Notes: generated by a model from the sequence alone, not told the origin. A stretch of DNA of 49,335 nt from Hyphomicrobiales bacterium (GCA_021775595.1 JAJFHN010000003.1:1-49335); one strand, 5' to 3'. Shown: positions 1-8,291, counted from the first letter of the stretch. Numbers and translations are program-made.

Positions 1-6
1 CCAGTC

Positions 7-858
7 ATGACAGCGCCCAATCACGTCGTATGTTTTCTCGCCGCGCTCGTCGCGCTTATCTGGCCCCACCAGGCAATGTCCCGCCCGCTCGACGACGTCA
101 CCAAATCCGGTTCGCTGCGCATTGCCGTTTATCAAGAATTCGAACCCTTCTCCTACATGGAGAATGGTGAGCTTACGGGCATCGATGTCGACATCGGCAA
201 GGCGCTGGCCAAGTCGCTCAATCTCAAACCGACCTTCATGAACCTGCAAGCTGACGAAGACGTCGACGACGATCTGCGCAACGCCGTCTGGAAAGGCCAT
301 TATCTGGGCGGCGGCGTAGCTGATGTCATGTTGCACGTGCCCGTCGATCCGCAAGTCAAACAACGCAATGAATTCGTCGTGATCTTTGGCCGCTATTTCA
401 CCGAAGGCATCGCGGTCGCAGCCGACCCCAACAAGGTCAAAAACGTAGTCACGATGGCGCCGTTCCTTGACGAAAAGATCGGTGCCGAAATCGACACGCT
501 GGCGTCGTTTTACCTGGGCAGCGCCTTTGGCGGCCAGTTGCGCGACAATATGGTGAGCTACAAATCGATCGCCTCTGCGGCTGAAGGATTGAAGAACCGC
601 GAGGTCGCCGGCTTGATGGCGATCAGGAGTCAGGCCGATTGGGCCGCCAAAGTGGCCGGCGCGCCAATCGCGGTTGTGCAACCCTCAATGCCCGGCCTGA
701 TGGTACGCAATTGGGACATCGGCGCCGCCGTGAAGCACGATTCACGCGATTTGGGTTACGCCATCGGTGATGAACTGACCAAATTGCGCCAATCGGGTGA
801 AATGGAAAAGATTTTTGCCAAATATGGTGTTAAACACAGTGCGAAATTCCTAGATTGA
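7..858 (+). CDS. Periplasmic family-3 solute-binding protein of a quinoprotein module (XoxJ/MoxJ-like)
   Basis: A 283-residue exported protein. Residues 1-25 form a signal peptide with a hydrophobic core and an AMS cleavage context. The rest reads as a bacterial extracellular solute-binding protein family 3 fold, opening with SGSLRIAVYQEFEPFSYMENG and followed by a GIDVDIGKALAKSL segment. In methylotrophs and other PQQ-dehydrogenase users such proteins (MoxJ/XoxJ) accompany the dehydrogenase and are thought to help its maturation or activation in the periplasm rather than feed an ABC transporter. No permease or ATPase gene is adjacent, which fits that role. It is first in a co-directional run with the SoxYZ-like carrier, metallohydrolase and PQQ dehydrogenase. 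Only six bases lie upstream, so the start cannot be tested further and an upstream cytochrome gene may be cut off. The role is inferred from context. Confidence 0.8.
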   Translation: MTAPNHVVCFLAALVALIWPHQAMSRPLDDVTKSGSLRIAVYQEFEPFSYMENGELTGIDVDIGKALAKSLNLKPTFMNLQADEDVDDDLRNAVWKGHYLGGGVADVMLHVPVDPQVKQRNEFVVIFGRYFTEGIAVAADPNKVKNVVTMAPFLDEKIGAEIDTLASFYLGSAFGGQLRDNMVSYKSIASAAEGLKNREVAGLMAIRSQADWAAKVAGAPIAVVQPSMPGLMVRNWDIGAAVKHDSRDLGYAIGDELTKLRQSGEMEKIFAKYGVKHSAKFLD

Positions 859-925
859 GTTCTAGGATAGTAGACTTAGACTGGATTCCTGCCTGGCTTT
901 AGGCGACCTCGGACAGGAGGACTTC

Positions 926-1744
926 ATGCGCACTCCAATCGCTGCTGCCGCCGCACTCTGGCTGAGCATCAGCGTCGCCTATGCCGCCGATCCTCCCGCC
1001 GATCCTCTCAAGTCGGTCATGTGGGGCCAGATGTATGAGCGGCATTTTTCGGACAAACCAGTCGTCTTTGACGACAAAGTCAGCGTCATCGCGCCCAAAT
1101 TGGCCGAAGACCAGACGGCTATTCCCGTCACAGTCGATGCCAGCGCGCTTACGGGTGTGCGCGAAATCGTCGTAATCGCCGACCTCAATCCCATTCAAAA
1201 GGTACTGAGCTACGAACCGGTTCAGGCCAAGCCATACATCACGTTCCGCTTCAAGGCCGAGCAAGGCACGCCCGTTCGCGCCGCGGCCTTGACCGAGGAC
1301 GGCGTTTGGCACATCGGCGGCGTTTATGTGGATGCAGCCGGTGGCGGCTGTACGAGCCCGGCGCTCGCCCATGGCAAGCCCGACTGGGTTTCACGCCTGG
1401 CAGAGGTACGAGCAAAGGTTTGGCGCACGCCAGGCCAATCCACCGCCCGGTTGCGGCTGCGCGTTCAACACCCGATGGATACGGGGCTCGCGGACGGCAT
1501 CCCGGCCTTCTTCGTCGAGCGACTGGAAATCCAAGGCAATGACGGCAAGGTGCTTGGCAGATTGCGCATTTATGAGCCCGTGTCTGAGAACCCGACACTG
1601 ACCCTGATGCCGAATTTGGGACCGGCCGACGACCGCGTGATCGTCAAGGGTCGTGACAACGAGGGCAACACTATCGACGCCGTGGTCCCTGTCGGCGTGC
1701 GCTCCAGCGCGCTAGAAACCGGACCCAACCGCGCCACGCGATGA
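926..1744 (+). CDS. Quinoprotein dehydrogenase-associated fused SoxYZ-like carrier
   Basis: A 272-residue exported protein with a signal peptide over about residues 1-20 (cleavage after AYA). The first half resembles SoxY and ends in a Gly-rich GGGC segment whose Cys142 is the only cysteine in the protein. The second half (about 160-260) resembles SoxZ. In sulfur oxidation SoxY carries intermediates on the cysteine of a flexible Gly arm at its C-terminus; here that arm is internal because the two subunits are fused. Fused carriers of this type are known beside PQQ dehydrogenases, where the cargo is undefined. An AGGAGGA ribosome site sits five bases before the ATG. The stop overlaps the next start (ATGA), so translation is probably coupled to the metallohydrolase. 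No other sox gene is in view, so sulfur oxidation as such is unlikely. Confidence 0.85.
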   Translation: MRTPIAAAAALWLSISVAYAADPPADPLKSVMWGQMYERHFSDKPVVFDDKVSVIAPKLAEDQTAIPVTVDASALTGVREIVVIADLNPIQKVLSYEPVQAKPYITFRFKAEQGTPVRAAALTEDGVWHIGGVYVDAAGGGCTSPALAHGKPDWVSRLAEVRAKVWRTPGQSTARLRLRVQHPMDTGLADGIPAFFVERLEIQGNDGKVLGRLRIYEPVSENPTLTLMPNLGPADDRVIVKGRDNEGNTIDAVVPVGVRSSALETGPNRATR

Positions 1745-2775
1745 CCCAAGACAAGACGATATCGCGCGAGCGCCGCGCTGCGGCGCTCAATTCCTGGCCG
1801 CGCCAGTGGCCCAGCAGGCTTGATCGAAGAAGTTTCATGGGCCGGACAGCCGCATTGGCCGGCGCCGCCTTGCTGCCGCAAACCGCCGGCGCGGCGCCTC
1901 AGCAGTATGACCTGCAGGCGATAGAGATCGCGCCCGACACGTATGCCGTCTATGGCGCGCGCGAGCACTTTACCCGCGCCAATGGCGGCAACATCGTCAA
2001 CATCTCCTTCATCGCAACCGATGACGGCGTGGTCGTCATCGATACCGGCCCCTCGTTGCGTTACGGCCAAGCGTTGAAGGCGCTGATCGAAAAGACCACC
2101 AAGCGCCCGGTGACGCGCGTCTACCTGACACACGACCACCCCGACCATGTTTTCGGCAACCAGGCCTTCGATCCCGCCGTCATCGCCTCTCTGCCCGGCG
2201 TCATCGCCAATATGAAGACAAACGGCGAAATGTTTGCTGAGAACATGTACCGCCTGGTCGGAGATTGGATGCGGGGCACCGAGCTTGTTTTGCCTGGCGC
2301 CGCGCTTGAAAAAAGTTCCGAACGCTTTGGATCCCACGAATTCGAGCTGATCCGCATGGCGGGTCACACCAGCTCCGATCTCGTTGTTTTGGACAAAAAG
2401 ACCGGTGTCCTGTTTACCGGCGATATTGCCTTTCTCGACCGGGCGGCAACGACGCCGCACGCCGACTTGGCGCTCTGGCACAAGTCGCTGAATGAGCTGG
2501 AGAAGAGTTCCTTTGCCACGCTGATGCCGGGGCACGGTCCAGCCGAGAAGGGCAAGCGCGCCATTGAGCAGACGCGCGATTACCTCACCTGGCTCGAGAC
2601 GACGCTCAAGTCGGCCATCGCCGAAGGCCTCGACATGAATGGCGCCATGGCGGCTCCGATCCCACAGCGGCTGCAGGCGGTCGCACTGGCGCGCGAAGAG
2701 ATGGCGCGCTCGGTTTCCCACCTTTATGCCAAATTCGAAGAACCGTTTTTGCCCGTGGTCAGCAATCGCAGCTGA
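1741..2775 (+). CDS. Tat-exported metallo-beta-lactamase-fold hydrolase of the quinoprotein relay type
   Basis: A 344-residue protein. Residues 29-33 (RRSFM) followed by a hydrophobic stretch and an AGA cleavage context form a twin-arginine signal, so the folded metalloprotein is probably exported by Tat. The metallo-beta-lactamase metal site is complete: HDHPDH at 132-137, His210 in MAGHTSSD, Asp229 in FTGDIAF and His266 in MPGHG. A homologue set beside PQQ dehydrogenases and SoxYZ-like carriers has been named quinoprotein relay zinc metallohydrolase. A link with a cysteine carrier suggests thioester or persulfide hydrolysis, in the manner of glyoxalase II or SoxB-like steps, but no substrate is shown. 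It overlaps the carrier gene by four bases, which argues for a shared function. A beta-lactamase role is improbable. Confidence 0.85.
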   Translation: MTQDKTISRERRAAALNSWPRQWPSRLDRRSFMGRTAALAGAALLPQTAGAAPQQYDLQAIEIAPDTYAVYGAREHFTRANGGNIVNISFIATDDGVVVIDTGPSLRYGQALKALIEKTTKRPVTRVYLTHDHPDHVFGNQAFDPAVIASLPGVIANMKTNGEMFAENMYRLVGDWMRGTELVLPGAALEKSSERFGSHEFELIRMAGHTSSDLVVLDKKTGVLFTGDIAFLDRAATTPHADLALWHKSLNELEKSSFATLMPGHGPAEKGKRAIEQTRDYLTWLETTLKSAIAEGLDMNGAMAAPIPQRLQAVALAREEMARSVSHLYAKFEEPFLPVVSNRS

Positions 2776-2853
2776 GCGGGCATTGTGGCAACTGTGTGAA
2801 TTTACTGGGTTGGCGTGTGAGAATTTGCAGCTACAATCGCCGCGACCCCCGAT

Positions 2854-2945
2854 CATTGGGCAAAATAAGACAATTGCGTTCAATCGAACCAGCTCGCCCA
2901 ATGACCATGATTGACCTAGAAAATTGACTGAAGATCAAATTGACT
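2854..2945 (+). promoter_or_regulatory. Inverted repeat and triple ATTGACY repeats upstream of the PQQ dehydrogenase
   Basis: The 194-base gap before the dehydrogenase holds two patterns. CATTGGGC (2854-2861) and GCCCAATG (2896-2903) form a perfect 8-base inverted repeat. ATTGACC (2910), ATTGACT (2923) and ATTGACT (2939) form three direct repeats spaced 13 and 16 bases apart. They are placed as a promoter with activator sites would be, and a strong GGGAGGAG ribosome site follows. Which protein binds is unknown; the adjacent LuxR-type regulator is a candidate. Confidence 0.4.
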
Positions 2946-2969
2946 GATCGACGTAAGGGAGGAGTTTAA

Positions 2970-4736
2970 ATGATCACGTTTCGAGTGATTTATCTGTTGC
3001 TCGGCGCATTGGTTCTAGCGGTGATTGCCGCAAGCACTGGCGTCCGAGCCGAAGGCGTCACCAAGCAAGACATCTTGAACGACCAAAAAACCACAACCGA
3101 TGTTCTGACCGCAGGAATGGGACCCCGCATCCAACGCTGGAGCCCGCTCGATAAAGTCAACAAGGAGAACGTCGCCAATCTGGTACCGGCATGGTCATTC
3201 TCCTTCGGCGGCGAAAAGCAACGCGGACAAGAGAGCCAGGCGCTTTATCGCGACGGCGTGATTTACGTGACGGGTTCGTATTCCCGCATGTGGGCCATCG
3301 ACGCGCGCACCGGCGAGGAAAAATGGCAATACGACGCCCGCTTGCCTGAAGGCATTCTGCCCTGTTGCGACGTCGTCAATCGCGGCGCCGTGCTCTTTGG
3401 CGATAAAGTCTATTTCGGCACGCTGGATGCCAAGCTCGTCGCGCTCAATGCCGAAACCGGCAAGGTCGTCTGGCGCAAGGAGCTCGGCGATTTCAAGGCC
3501 GGCTATTCATATACCGCCGCGCCGTTGATCGTAAACGACATGCTCGTCACCGGCGTTTCCGGCGGTGAATTCGGCATCGTCGGACGGGTCGACGCCCGCA
3601 ACGCCGAGACCGGCGAGCTCATTTGGTCGCGTCCCACCGTTGAAGGCCATGTTGGCACGCTCAACGGCAAGCCCTCCACCATGACCGGCAAGGTCAACGA
3701 AAGCTGGCCCGGCGACATGTGGAAATGGGGCGGCGGCGCCACCTGGCTCGGCGGAAGCTACGATCCCGACGTCAATCTGATCTATTTCGGCACCGGCAAC
3801 CCGGCACCGTGGAACAGCTTCATGCGCCCCGGCGACAACAAGTGGACCTCCGCGCGCATCGCTCTCAATCCCGATAACGGCGAAATCGTTTGGGGCTTCC
3901 AAACCACGCCAGGCGACGGTTGGGACTATGACGGCGTCAACGAGTTCATCCCGTTTGACACAGAAGTGGACGGAAAGACCGTGAAAGCCGGCGCCACTGC
4001 CGACCGAAACGGCTTCTTCTACGTACTGGACCGCACCAACGGAAAGTTCATCCGCGGCTTCCCATTCGTCAAAAACATCACTTGGGCGAAAGGGTTGGAC
4101 GAAAACGGCCGGCCAATCTTCGATCCGAAATTCCGGCCTGGAGATCCGACCAAGTCGAGCGACCCCAAAAAGGGCTCGTCCGTCTTCGCGGTGCCTTCGT
4201 TCCTCGGCGGCAAAAACCACCAACCGATGGCTTACAGCCATCTCACCAAGCTGTTCTATGTGCCCTCCAACGAGTGGGGCATGGATCTTTGGAACACACC
4301 CGTCACCTATAAGAAGGGCGCGGCTTATCTCGGCGCCGGCTTCACTCTGAAGCCGCTGTTCGATTATGTCGGCTCGCTGCGGGCAATCGATCCGACCACT
4401 GGCGAGACCAAGTGGGAACACCGAAACAAGGCCCCCTATTGGGGCGGCGTGCTCACCACCGCTGGCGGCCTGGTCTTTATCGGCACCCCTGAGGGCTACC
4501 TCAAGGCCATCGACGATGAAACCGGAAAGGAACTTTGGAAGTTCCAGACTGGCTCGGGCATCGTTGCACCACCCATGACTTGGGAAATGGACGGCGAGCA
4601 ATATGTTGGCGTTACGTCGGGTTGGGGCGGCGCGGTTCCGCTGTGGGGCGGCGAAGTCGCAAAGCTGGTGAAGTACCTCAATCAAGGCGGCAGCTTCTGG
4701 GTCTTCAAGCTGCCTAAGAAACTCGCGGCCAACTGA
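2970..4736 (+). CDS. PQQ-dependent alcohol dehydrogenase with lanthanide-type active site (ExaF/PedH-like)
   Basis: A 588-residue periplasmic quinoprotein with a signal peptide ending near residue 27 (GVRA). It is an eight-bladed propeller dehydrogenase that oxidises alcohols and passes electrons to cytochrome c. Adjacent cysteines 132-133 match the vicinal disulfide that packs on PQQ. Glu200 (SGGEFG) is the expected metal ligand. Asp319 in the motif WDYDG is the catalytic base, and Asp321 two residues later is the extra acid that marks lanthanide-using XoxF and ExaF/PedH enzymes; calcium enzymes of the MxaF type have Ala there. Overall motifs (GFT.KP, the [10 protein letters not shown] end) look more like the ethanol/ExaF-PedH group than XoxF, so substrate range is uncertain. 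It has no fused cytochrome domain and no MxaI-like small subunit nearby. A strong ribosome site precedes the ATG and a hairpin follows the stop. Confidence 0.9.
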   Translation: MITFRVIYLLLGALVLAVIAASTGVRAEGVTKQDILNDQKTTTDVLTAGMGPRIQRWSPLDKVNKENVANLVPAWSFSFGGEKQRGQESQALYRDGVIYVTGSYSRMWAIDARTGEEKWQYDARLPEGILPCCDVVNRGAVLFGDKVYFGTLDAKLVALNAETGKVVWRKELGDFKAGYSYTAAPLIVNDMLVTGVSGGEFGIVGRVDARNAETGELIWSRPTVEGHVGTLNGKPSTMTGKVNESWPGDMWKWGGGATWLGGSYDPDVNLIYFGTGNPAPWNSFMRPGDNKWTSARIALNPDNGEIVWGFQTTPGDGWDYDGVNEFIPFDTEVDGKTVKAGATADRNGFFYVLDRTNGKFIRGFPFVKNITWAKGLDENGRPIFDPKFRPGDPTKSSDPKKGSSVFAVPSFLGGKNHQPMAYSHLTKLFYVPSNEWGMDLWNTPVTYKKGAAYLGAGFTLKPLFDYVGSLRAIDPTTGETKWEHRNKAPYWGGVLTTAGGLVFIGTPEGYLKAIDDETGKELWKFQTGSGIVAPPMTWEMDGEQYVGVTSGWGGAVPLWGGEVAKLVKYLNQGGSFWVFKLPKKLAAN

Positions 4737-4758
4737 CATCGGCCAACGCATACGATAC

Positions 4759-4786
4759 GGCCTCCCCGCGCTTCCGCGGGGAGGCC
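4759..4786 (+). terminator. Strong GC hairpin after the PQQ dehydrogenase gene
   Basis: A perfect 12-base stem (GGCCTCCCCGCG and its complement) closes a CTTC loop, starting 22 bases after the dehydrogenase stop. The position suggests transcript termination or 3'-end protection. There is no U tract after it (AAACACC follows), so intrinsic termination is not certain; a REP-like element is the alternative. Confidence 0.55.
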
Positions 4787-4836
4787 AAACACCCTCGGCG
4801 CTTCCATCCCAGCAGCGCCCGGATTTTGGAGGTAAC

Positions 4837-4875
4837 ATGTCAAGCCTGACCGAGCAGCACTGGTTCTGCCGATGA
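4837..4875 (+). CDS. Possible 12-codon leader ORF before the LuxR-type regulator
   Basis: A short frame encodes MSSLTEQHWFCR. It has a near-consensus ribosome site (GGAGG seven bases before the ATG), whereas the regulator start four bases after its stop has none visible. The frame differs from the regulator's, so it is not an N-terminal extension. It could serve as a translational-coupling leader. It lacks the Glu-x3-Tyr motif expected of the PQQ precursor PqqA. The peptide itself may have no function. Confidence 0.35.
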   Translation: MSSLTEQHWFCR

Positions 4876-4879
4876 TCCG

Positions 4880-5548
4880 ATGACGCACGCCATGCGTTTT
4901 TTGATCGTTGAGGATCATCCCCTGTTTCAGCAGGCGCTTAGCATGCTGTTGCGCCAATCAATGCCAGGGTCTGAGGTGCTTGTGGCTTCTTCGATCGAAG
5001 AGGCCATTGACCTTCTGACACAAGACGGGCGGATTACTCTGGCGCTGCTCGACCTGCACCTGCCGAACACGCGTGATTTTTCTGGATTGTTGAAGCTGCG
5101 CAAAAAATTCCCGCGCGTCCCCTTCGCTGTCGTCTCGAGCCTGGACGATCCTGCCATCGTGCGCGAAGCCATCGGCTTCGGCGCCATGGGCTTCATTCCA
5201 AAATCATTCGTAAAAGACGACTTTAAGCGGATTATTTCTGAAATTTTGTCGGGCGAAATCTATGTGCCGCCGGGTTTCTTGGACGCCAAGCCATGCGAGA
5301 AGAGGGCCAAGCGCGATCAGCTCTGCCGGGGACTACAAAGTTTGACGCGCCGGCAGCTGACCGTTTTGCAAAAAATTCGCGAGGGCAAACCAAATCGCGA
5401 AATCGCCGACGATCTTGGCGTGCGTGAAACGACGGTCAAAGCCCATGTCTCGGATATTCTGCAAAAGCTCGACGCCTTCAGCCGAACACAGCTGGTAGCC
5501 ATCTCCAAGTCATTGGAATTCGATCAGATCGGTTCCAACCGCGCTTGA
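4880..5548 (+). CDS. LuxR/NarL-type response regulator
   Basis: A 222-residue two-domain regulator. The receiver domain (about 5-125) has the acidic pair E11-D12, phospho-acceptor Asp58 in LLDLHLP and Lys108 in IPKSF. The C-terminal LuxR helix-turn-helix (about 150-215) reads LTRRQLTVLQ...NREIADDLGVRETTVKAHVSDILQKL. Similar regulators (AgmR/EraR/PedR1 types) control PQQ alcohol dehydrogenase genes in pseudomonads, so control of the neighbouring quinoprotein module is a reasonable inference. It converges with the hybrid kinase gene, 16 bases apart. An alternative start at codon 5 (MRFLIVEDHP) is equally plausible; neither has a clear ribosome site, which may reflect coupling to the short ORF upstream. 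Confidence 0.9.
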   Translation: MTHAMRFLIVEDHPLFQQALSMLLRQSMPGSEVLVASSIEEAIDLLTQDGRITLALLDLHLPNTRDFSGLLKLRKKFPRVPFAVVSSLDDPAIVREAIGFGAMGFIPKSFVKDDFKRIISEILSGEIYVPPGFLDAKPCEKRAKRDQLCRGLQSLTRRQLTVLQKIREGKPNREIADDLGVRETTVKAHVSDILQKLDAFSRTQLVAISKSLEFDQIGSNRA

Positions 5549-5564
5549 GGGCGTGCGGCCGCCG

Positions 5565-6989
5565 CTATGGCGCGTTTATCAGCGAGTTCATCACCGTGCG
5601 CAGCTCCGCCGGATTGACCGGTTTTGTCATCGGTTGGCAGTTTGCCAACAGAACCCGCTGATAGGTGCTGGGGCTGTGGTCGGCGGTCACGACGACGGCC
5701 GGCACCTCGAAACTATTCAACTGCCGGATCGCGTGAATGGCATCGAGACCCGTGCGATTATCGCCCAAATGATAATCGGCGACGATGATGTCGGGTGATT
5801 TGTCCGCATCGTTGACCCGCTCGACCAACTCATCGACGTCCCGGGCAATGATCGTCTCGCATCCCCAGCGTTGCAACCGCATGTCGAGGGCTTCGAGCAC
5901 GTTTTCGTCATCCTCGATTACCGCAACGACGCAATCGTTCAGCAGCCGATCCGGCAGCGGCGACCGAACGGGGATGTCGGACGCACCCTTGCGCTGGCGT
6001 CCCCACATGGGGATATCGACCCAGAACACCGATCCCTCGCCCGGATAGGATCGCAAGCCGATCTCATGGCCCAGCACGCGCGCAATCCGCGTCACGATGG
6101 CCAGGCCCAATCCAAGCCTGTGGGTGTTGCTCTCGTGCGATGCACCGATCCGGTAGAACTCTTCGAAGATCGCCTCATGCTCATCGGGATCAATGCCAAT
6201 GCCGGTGTCCCAGACCTCGATGCGCACGGTCTCGTCTTTCATCCGGCAGCCCACCAACACCTTGCCCTCGGTGGTGTAGCGCAAGGCATTGGACACGAAA
6301 TTCTGCAAGATACGATGGATCAAGACGGCGTCCGAGCGCACGAAAAAGGAAGACGGCACGACCCGCAATTCGAGCCCGCGGGCTTCCGCCATCGGCGAAA
6401 AATCGATGTTCAGACTCTCCAGAATTTTGTGCAGCGCCAGCCCGCCGATGTGCGGCCGCATGACACCTGCATCGAGTTTTGAGATATCGAGCAAAGCCCG
6501 CAACAGCCGTTCGACCGTCTCAAGCGAGTGCTCGGTCTGCGTAACCAGCTTAGAAGCATCGCTGTCGGCCAACTCATCGGTGAGGATCGAGATCGATAAC
6601 CTTGCCGCGTTCAGCGGCTGCAGCAGATCGTGCGTCGCCGCCGCCAAAAACCGCGTCTTCGATAGATCGGCCTCTTCCGCCGTTTCCTTTGCGACCCGTA
6701 GCTCGTGGTTGGCCTTTTCGATTTGTTGCAGCGCGTCGCGCAATCGGTCGGTGCGCTCGTTGACGACGTCTTCAAGCAGAATTGCGGTCTGGAACAGTGA
6801 AAAGGGATTTCCCTGAGGGTCAACCGTCTGTTCGACCCGCTGCATAAGCACACGGTTTATCTTCTCCAACCGCTCGACTTTCTGTTCCAACGCTTTGACC
6901 CGACCGCCAGCGGTTCGCCCATTGAGCGGCGCGGAGTCGAACAAGACGATCTCGTCGTCTTCCGTCGAAAAATCTTTGGGTCCGGCCAT
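5565..6989 (-). CDS. Hybrid sensor histidine kinase with C-terminal receiver (NahK/ErcS'-like)
   Basis: A 474-residue cytoplasmic kinase without membrane helices. Residues about 28-112 are predicted coiled coil. The dimerisation domain has His120 in AAATHDLLQPLNA. The ATP domain has Asn230/Asn234 (QNFVSNALRY), DTGIG at 261-265 and GLGLAI near 293. A receiver domain (about 350-474) has the phospho-acceptor Asp405 in VADYHLGD. The HDLLQPLNA box and the layout match the NahK/ErcS' group of pseudomonads, some of which sit next to PQQ-ethanol oxidation regulators. The FIST-domain gene lies 15 bases upstream on the same strand, so the two are probably co-transcribed and the FIST protein may supply the sensory input. 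The partner is likely the convergent LuxR-type regulator or a histidine phosphotransfer protein elsewhere. Confidence 0.9.
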   Translation of the reverse strand: MAGPKDFSTEDDEIVLFDSAPLNGRTAGGRVKALEQKVERLEKINRVLMQRVEQTVDPQGNPFSLFQTAILLEDVVNERTDRLRDALQQIEKANHELRVAKETAEEADLSKTRFLAAATHDLLQPLNAARLSISILTDELADSDASKLVTQTEHSLETVERLLRALLDISKLDAGVMRPHIGGLALHKILESLNIDFSPMAEARGLELRVVPSSFFVRSDAVLIHRILQNFVSNALRYTTEGKVLVGCRMKDETVRIEVWDTGIGIDPDEHEAIFEEFYRIGASHESNTHRLGLGLAIVTRIARVLGHEIGLRSYPGEGSVFWVDIPMWGRQRKGASDIPVRSPLPDRLLNDCVVAVIEDDENVLEALDMRLQRWGCETIIARDVDELVERVNDADKSPDIIVADYHLGDNRTGLDAIHAIRQLNSFEVPAVVVTADHSPSTYQRVLLANCQPMTKPVNPAELRTVMNSLINAP

Positions 6990-7004
6990 TGCTGCTTGTG
7001 TGCC

Positions 7005-8162
7005 TTATCGGGCTCCGATTGCCATTCCGGTTAGCGTCTGGTTGAGGTGCATGGCGCGAAACTGCTCGCCATAGCAATGGAACCCAACCACTTGGTTTTC
7101 GGCATAGATCGCCTCGACCCGCTGCTTCAGTTGATTGCCCTCGATTTCGAGGCGCCGGAACAGGCACTCAAAGCCCAAAACCAGCTGTGGCCGGCCAACC
7201 TGCACCCTTATGTCGTCGAAGGTCGATCTGATATTTTCGATGATGTCGTCGGCCCGCGCCAAACTGAACACAACGCCGGTGTCCACTGCACTCATAAACG
7301 CCAAACCATCGCCTTCACATACTTCCTTGATTGCCCGGGCATAGAATTTGCCGCCAACGCGCACCGCAAGCGGGTGTTGGGCGAATTCGGTTGGGCCCAA
7401 CTCGTCCAGCGGCGCGCCAATGGCGGCGGCGTATTCCACCGCGGCCGGCGCCGCGTTGAACTCGTAGACAATGCGCCGTTCGGCATCGGCCTTGGTGACC
7501 ACCATGCGCACTTCGGTCGGCTCATAATGATCACAACTGAATGCACAGAACGGCAATTGGCAGCGAGCGATCAGCAAGATCGCCGCGTTGTCATAGACCT
7601 TGCCCTTGAACATGATCTTTGTGCCGGTGAAGGTCATTTGATCGGCAGCCGATGCGCCGACCAATGGCGCACCGCGCAGCGATACGTTGAATGCGGCCGC
7701 CAGCTGCTCCTCCCGCTGAGAGAGACCATCGGCAAACATCAAGCCAAATGTGTCGCTGCGATTGAGGCCGCCAACACGCCTGTCCAGTGTGTAGAAGGCA
7801 TCTTGCACCATGCTGCCCACATCCTGGCTGCGCAATTCGCGCAAATCCTCGACCAGCTTGGGCACGAAGGCGAACGTTTCGGTCGAAAACCCGATGGCCA
7901 CGATCGAACCTTCAATCATGCCCTGAGGCGAAAACTCACCCGCCGTCGAGCAGCCGACCACAACAGTGGGTGAGAATACGTTGCTCAGGGCTTGCGCCAG
8001 GTTTTCGGCGTCGAAGCGGGGCGAGAAAAAGACCAGCAGCAGGCTAAGGTAATGTCCGCTCAATTGTTCCTGCAACGACGAGACGGCATCTTCGACGCGT
8101 TCTTCATGCGTCGTGGCGTACCAAATATCTGTGGCCGGTGGTCTTACGTCGCGCGTTTCCAT
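7005..8162 (-). CDS. FIST-domain sensory protein (NosP-like)
   Basis: A 385-residue soluble protein with an N-terminal FIST domain (LLLVFFSPRFD, VVVGCSTAGEFSPQG, about 35-220) and a FIST_C domain (about 225-365, including the DELGPTEFAQHPLAV and EGDGLAFMSAVDTG segments). FIST proteins act as ligand sensors feeding signal transduction. In Pseudomonas and Vibrio, NosP members bind heme, sense nitric oxide and modulate a co-encoded hybrid kinase. The same gene pair is seen here, with the kinase 15 bases downstream. Several His residues (for example in CDHYEP and GFHCYGEQF) could ligate heme, but I cannot tell from sequence whether heme is bound. Small-molecule sensing other than NO is the alternative. 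Confidence 0.8.
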   Translation of the reverse strand: METRDVRPPATDIWYATTHEERVEDAVSSLQEQLSGHYLSLLLVFFSPRFDAENLAQALSNVFSPTVVVGCSTAGEFSPQGMIEGSIVAIGFSTETFAFVPKLVEDLRELRSQDVGSMVQDAFYTLDRRVGGLNRSDTFGLMFADGLSQREEQLAAAFNVSLRGAPLVGASAADQMTFTGTKIMFKGKVYDNAAILLIARCQLPFCAFSCDHYEPTEVRMVVTKADAERRIVYEFNAAPAAVEYAAAIGAPLDELGPTEFAQHPLAVRVGGKFYARAIKEVCEGDGLAFMSAVDTGVVFSLARADDIIENIRSTFDDIRVQVGRPQLVLGFECLFRRLEIEGNQLKQRVEAIYAENQVVGFHCYGEQFRAMHLNQTLTGMAIGAR

Positions 8163-8291
8163 CTCACAACTCCGGCACGCCGCTGCTGCGGTCTATCCAC
8201 GCCAAATGCGTAGCTCGGCCCTCTGTCCCGCTGGTCCTCGAACCACCAACGCCGCCAAAAAGCGCTCGCCACACTGCGCCGAAGTTGGAAA

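Noticed and set aside
1741-2775. Beta-lactamase resistance gene
   Set aside because: The metal motif is shared by the whole metallo-beta-lactamase fold, and the overlap with a SoxYZ-like carrier beside a quinoprotein points to the relay hydrolase family.
3507-4838. Long open frame of 443 codons antisense to the PQQ dehydrogenase
   Set aside because: It has no recognisable domain and mirrors a GC-rich coding gene with clear PQQ-dehydrogenase motifs on the other strand; such antisense frames recur throughout the window.
4837-4875. PQQ precursor peptide PqqA
   Set aside because: The peptide is only 12 residues and lacks the Glu-x3-Tyr pair that is cross-linked to make PQQ; no pqqB-E genes are near.
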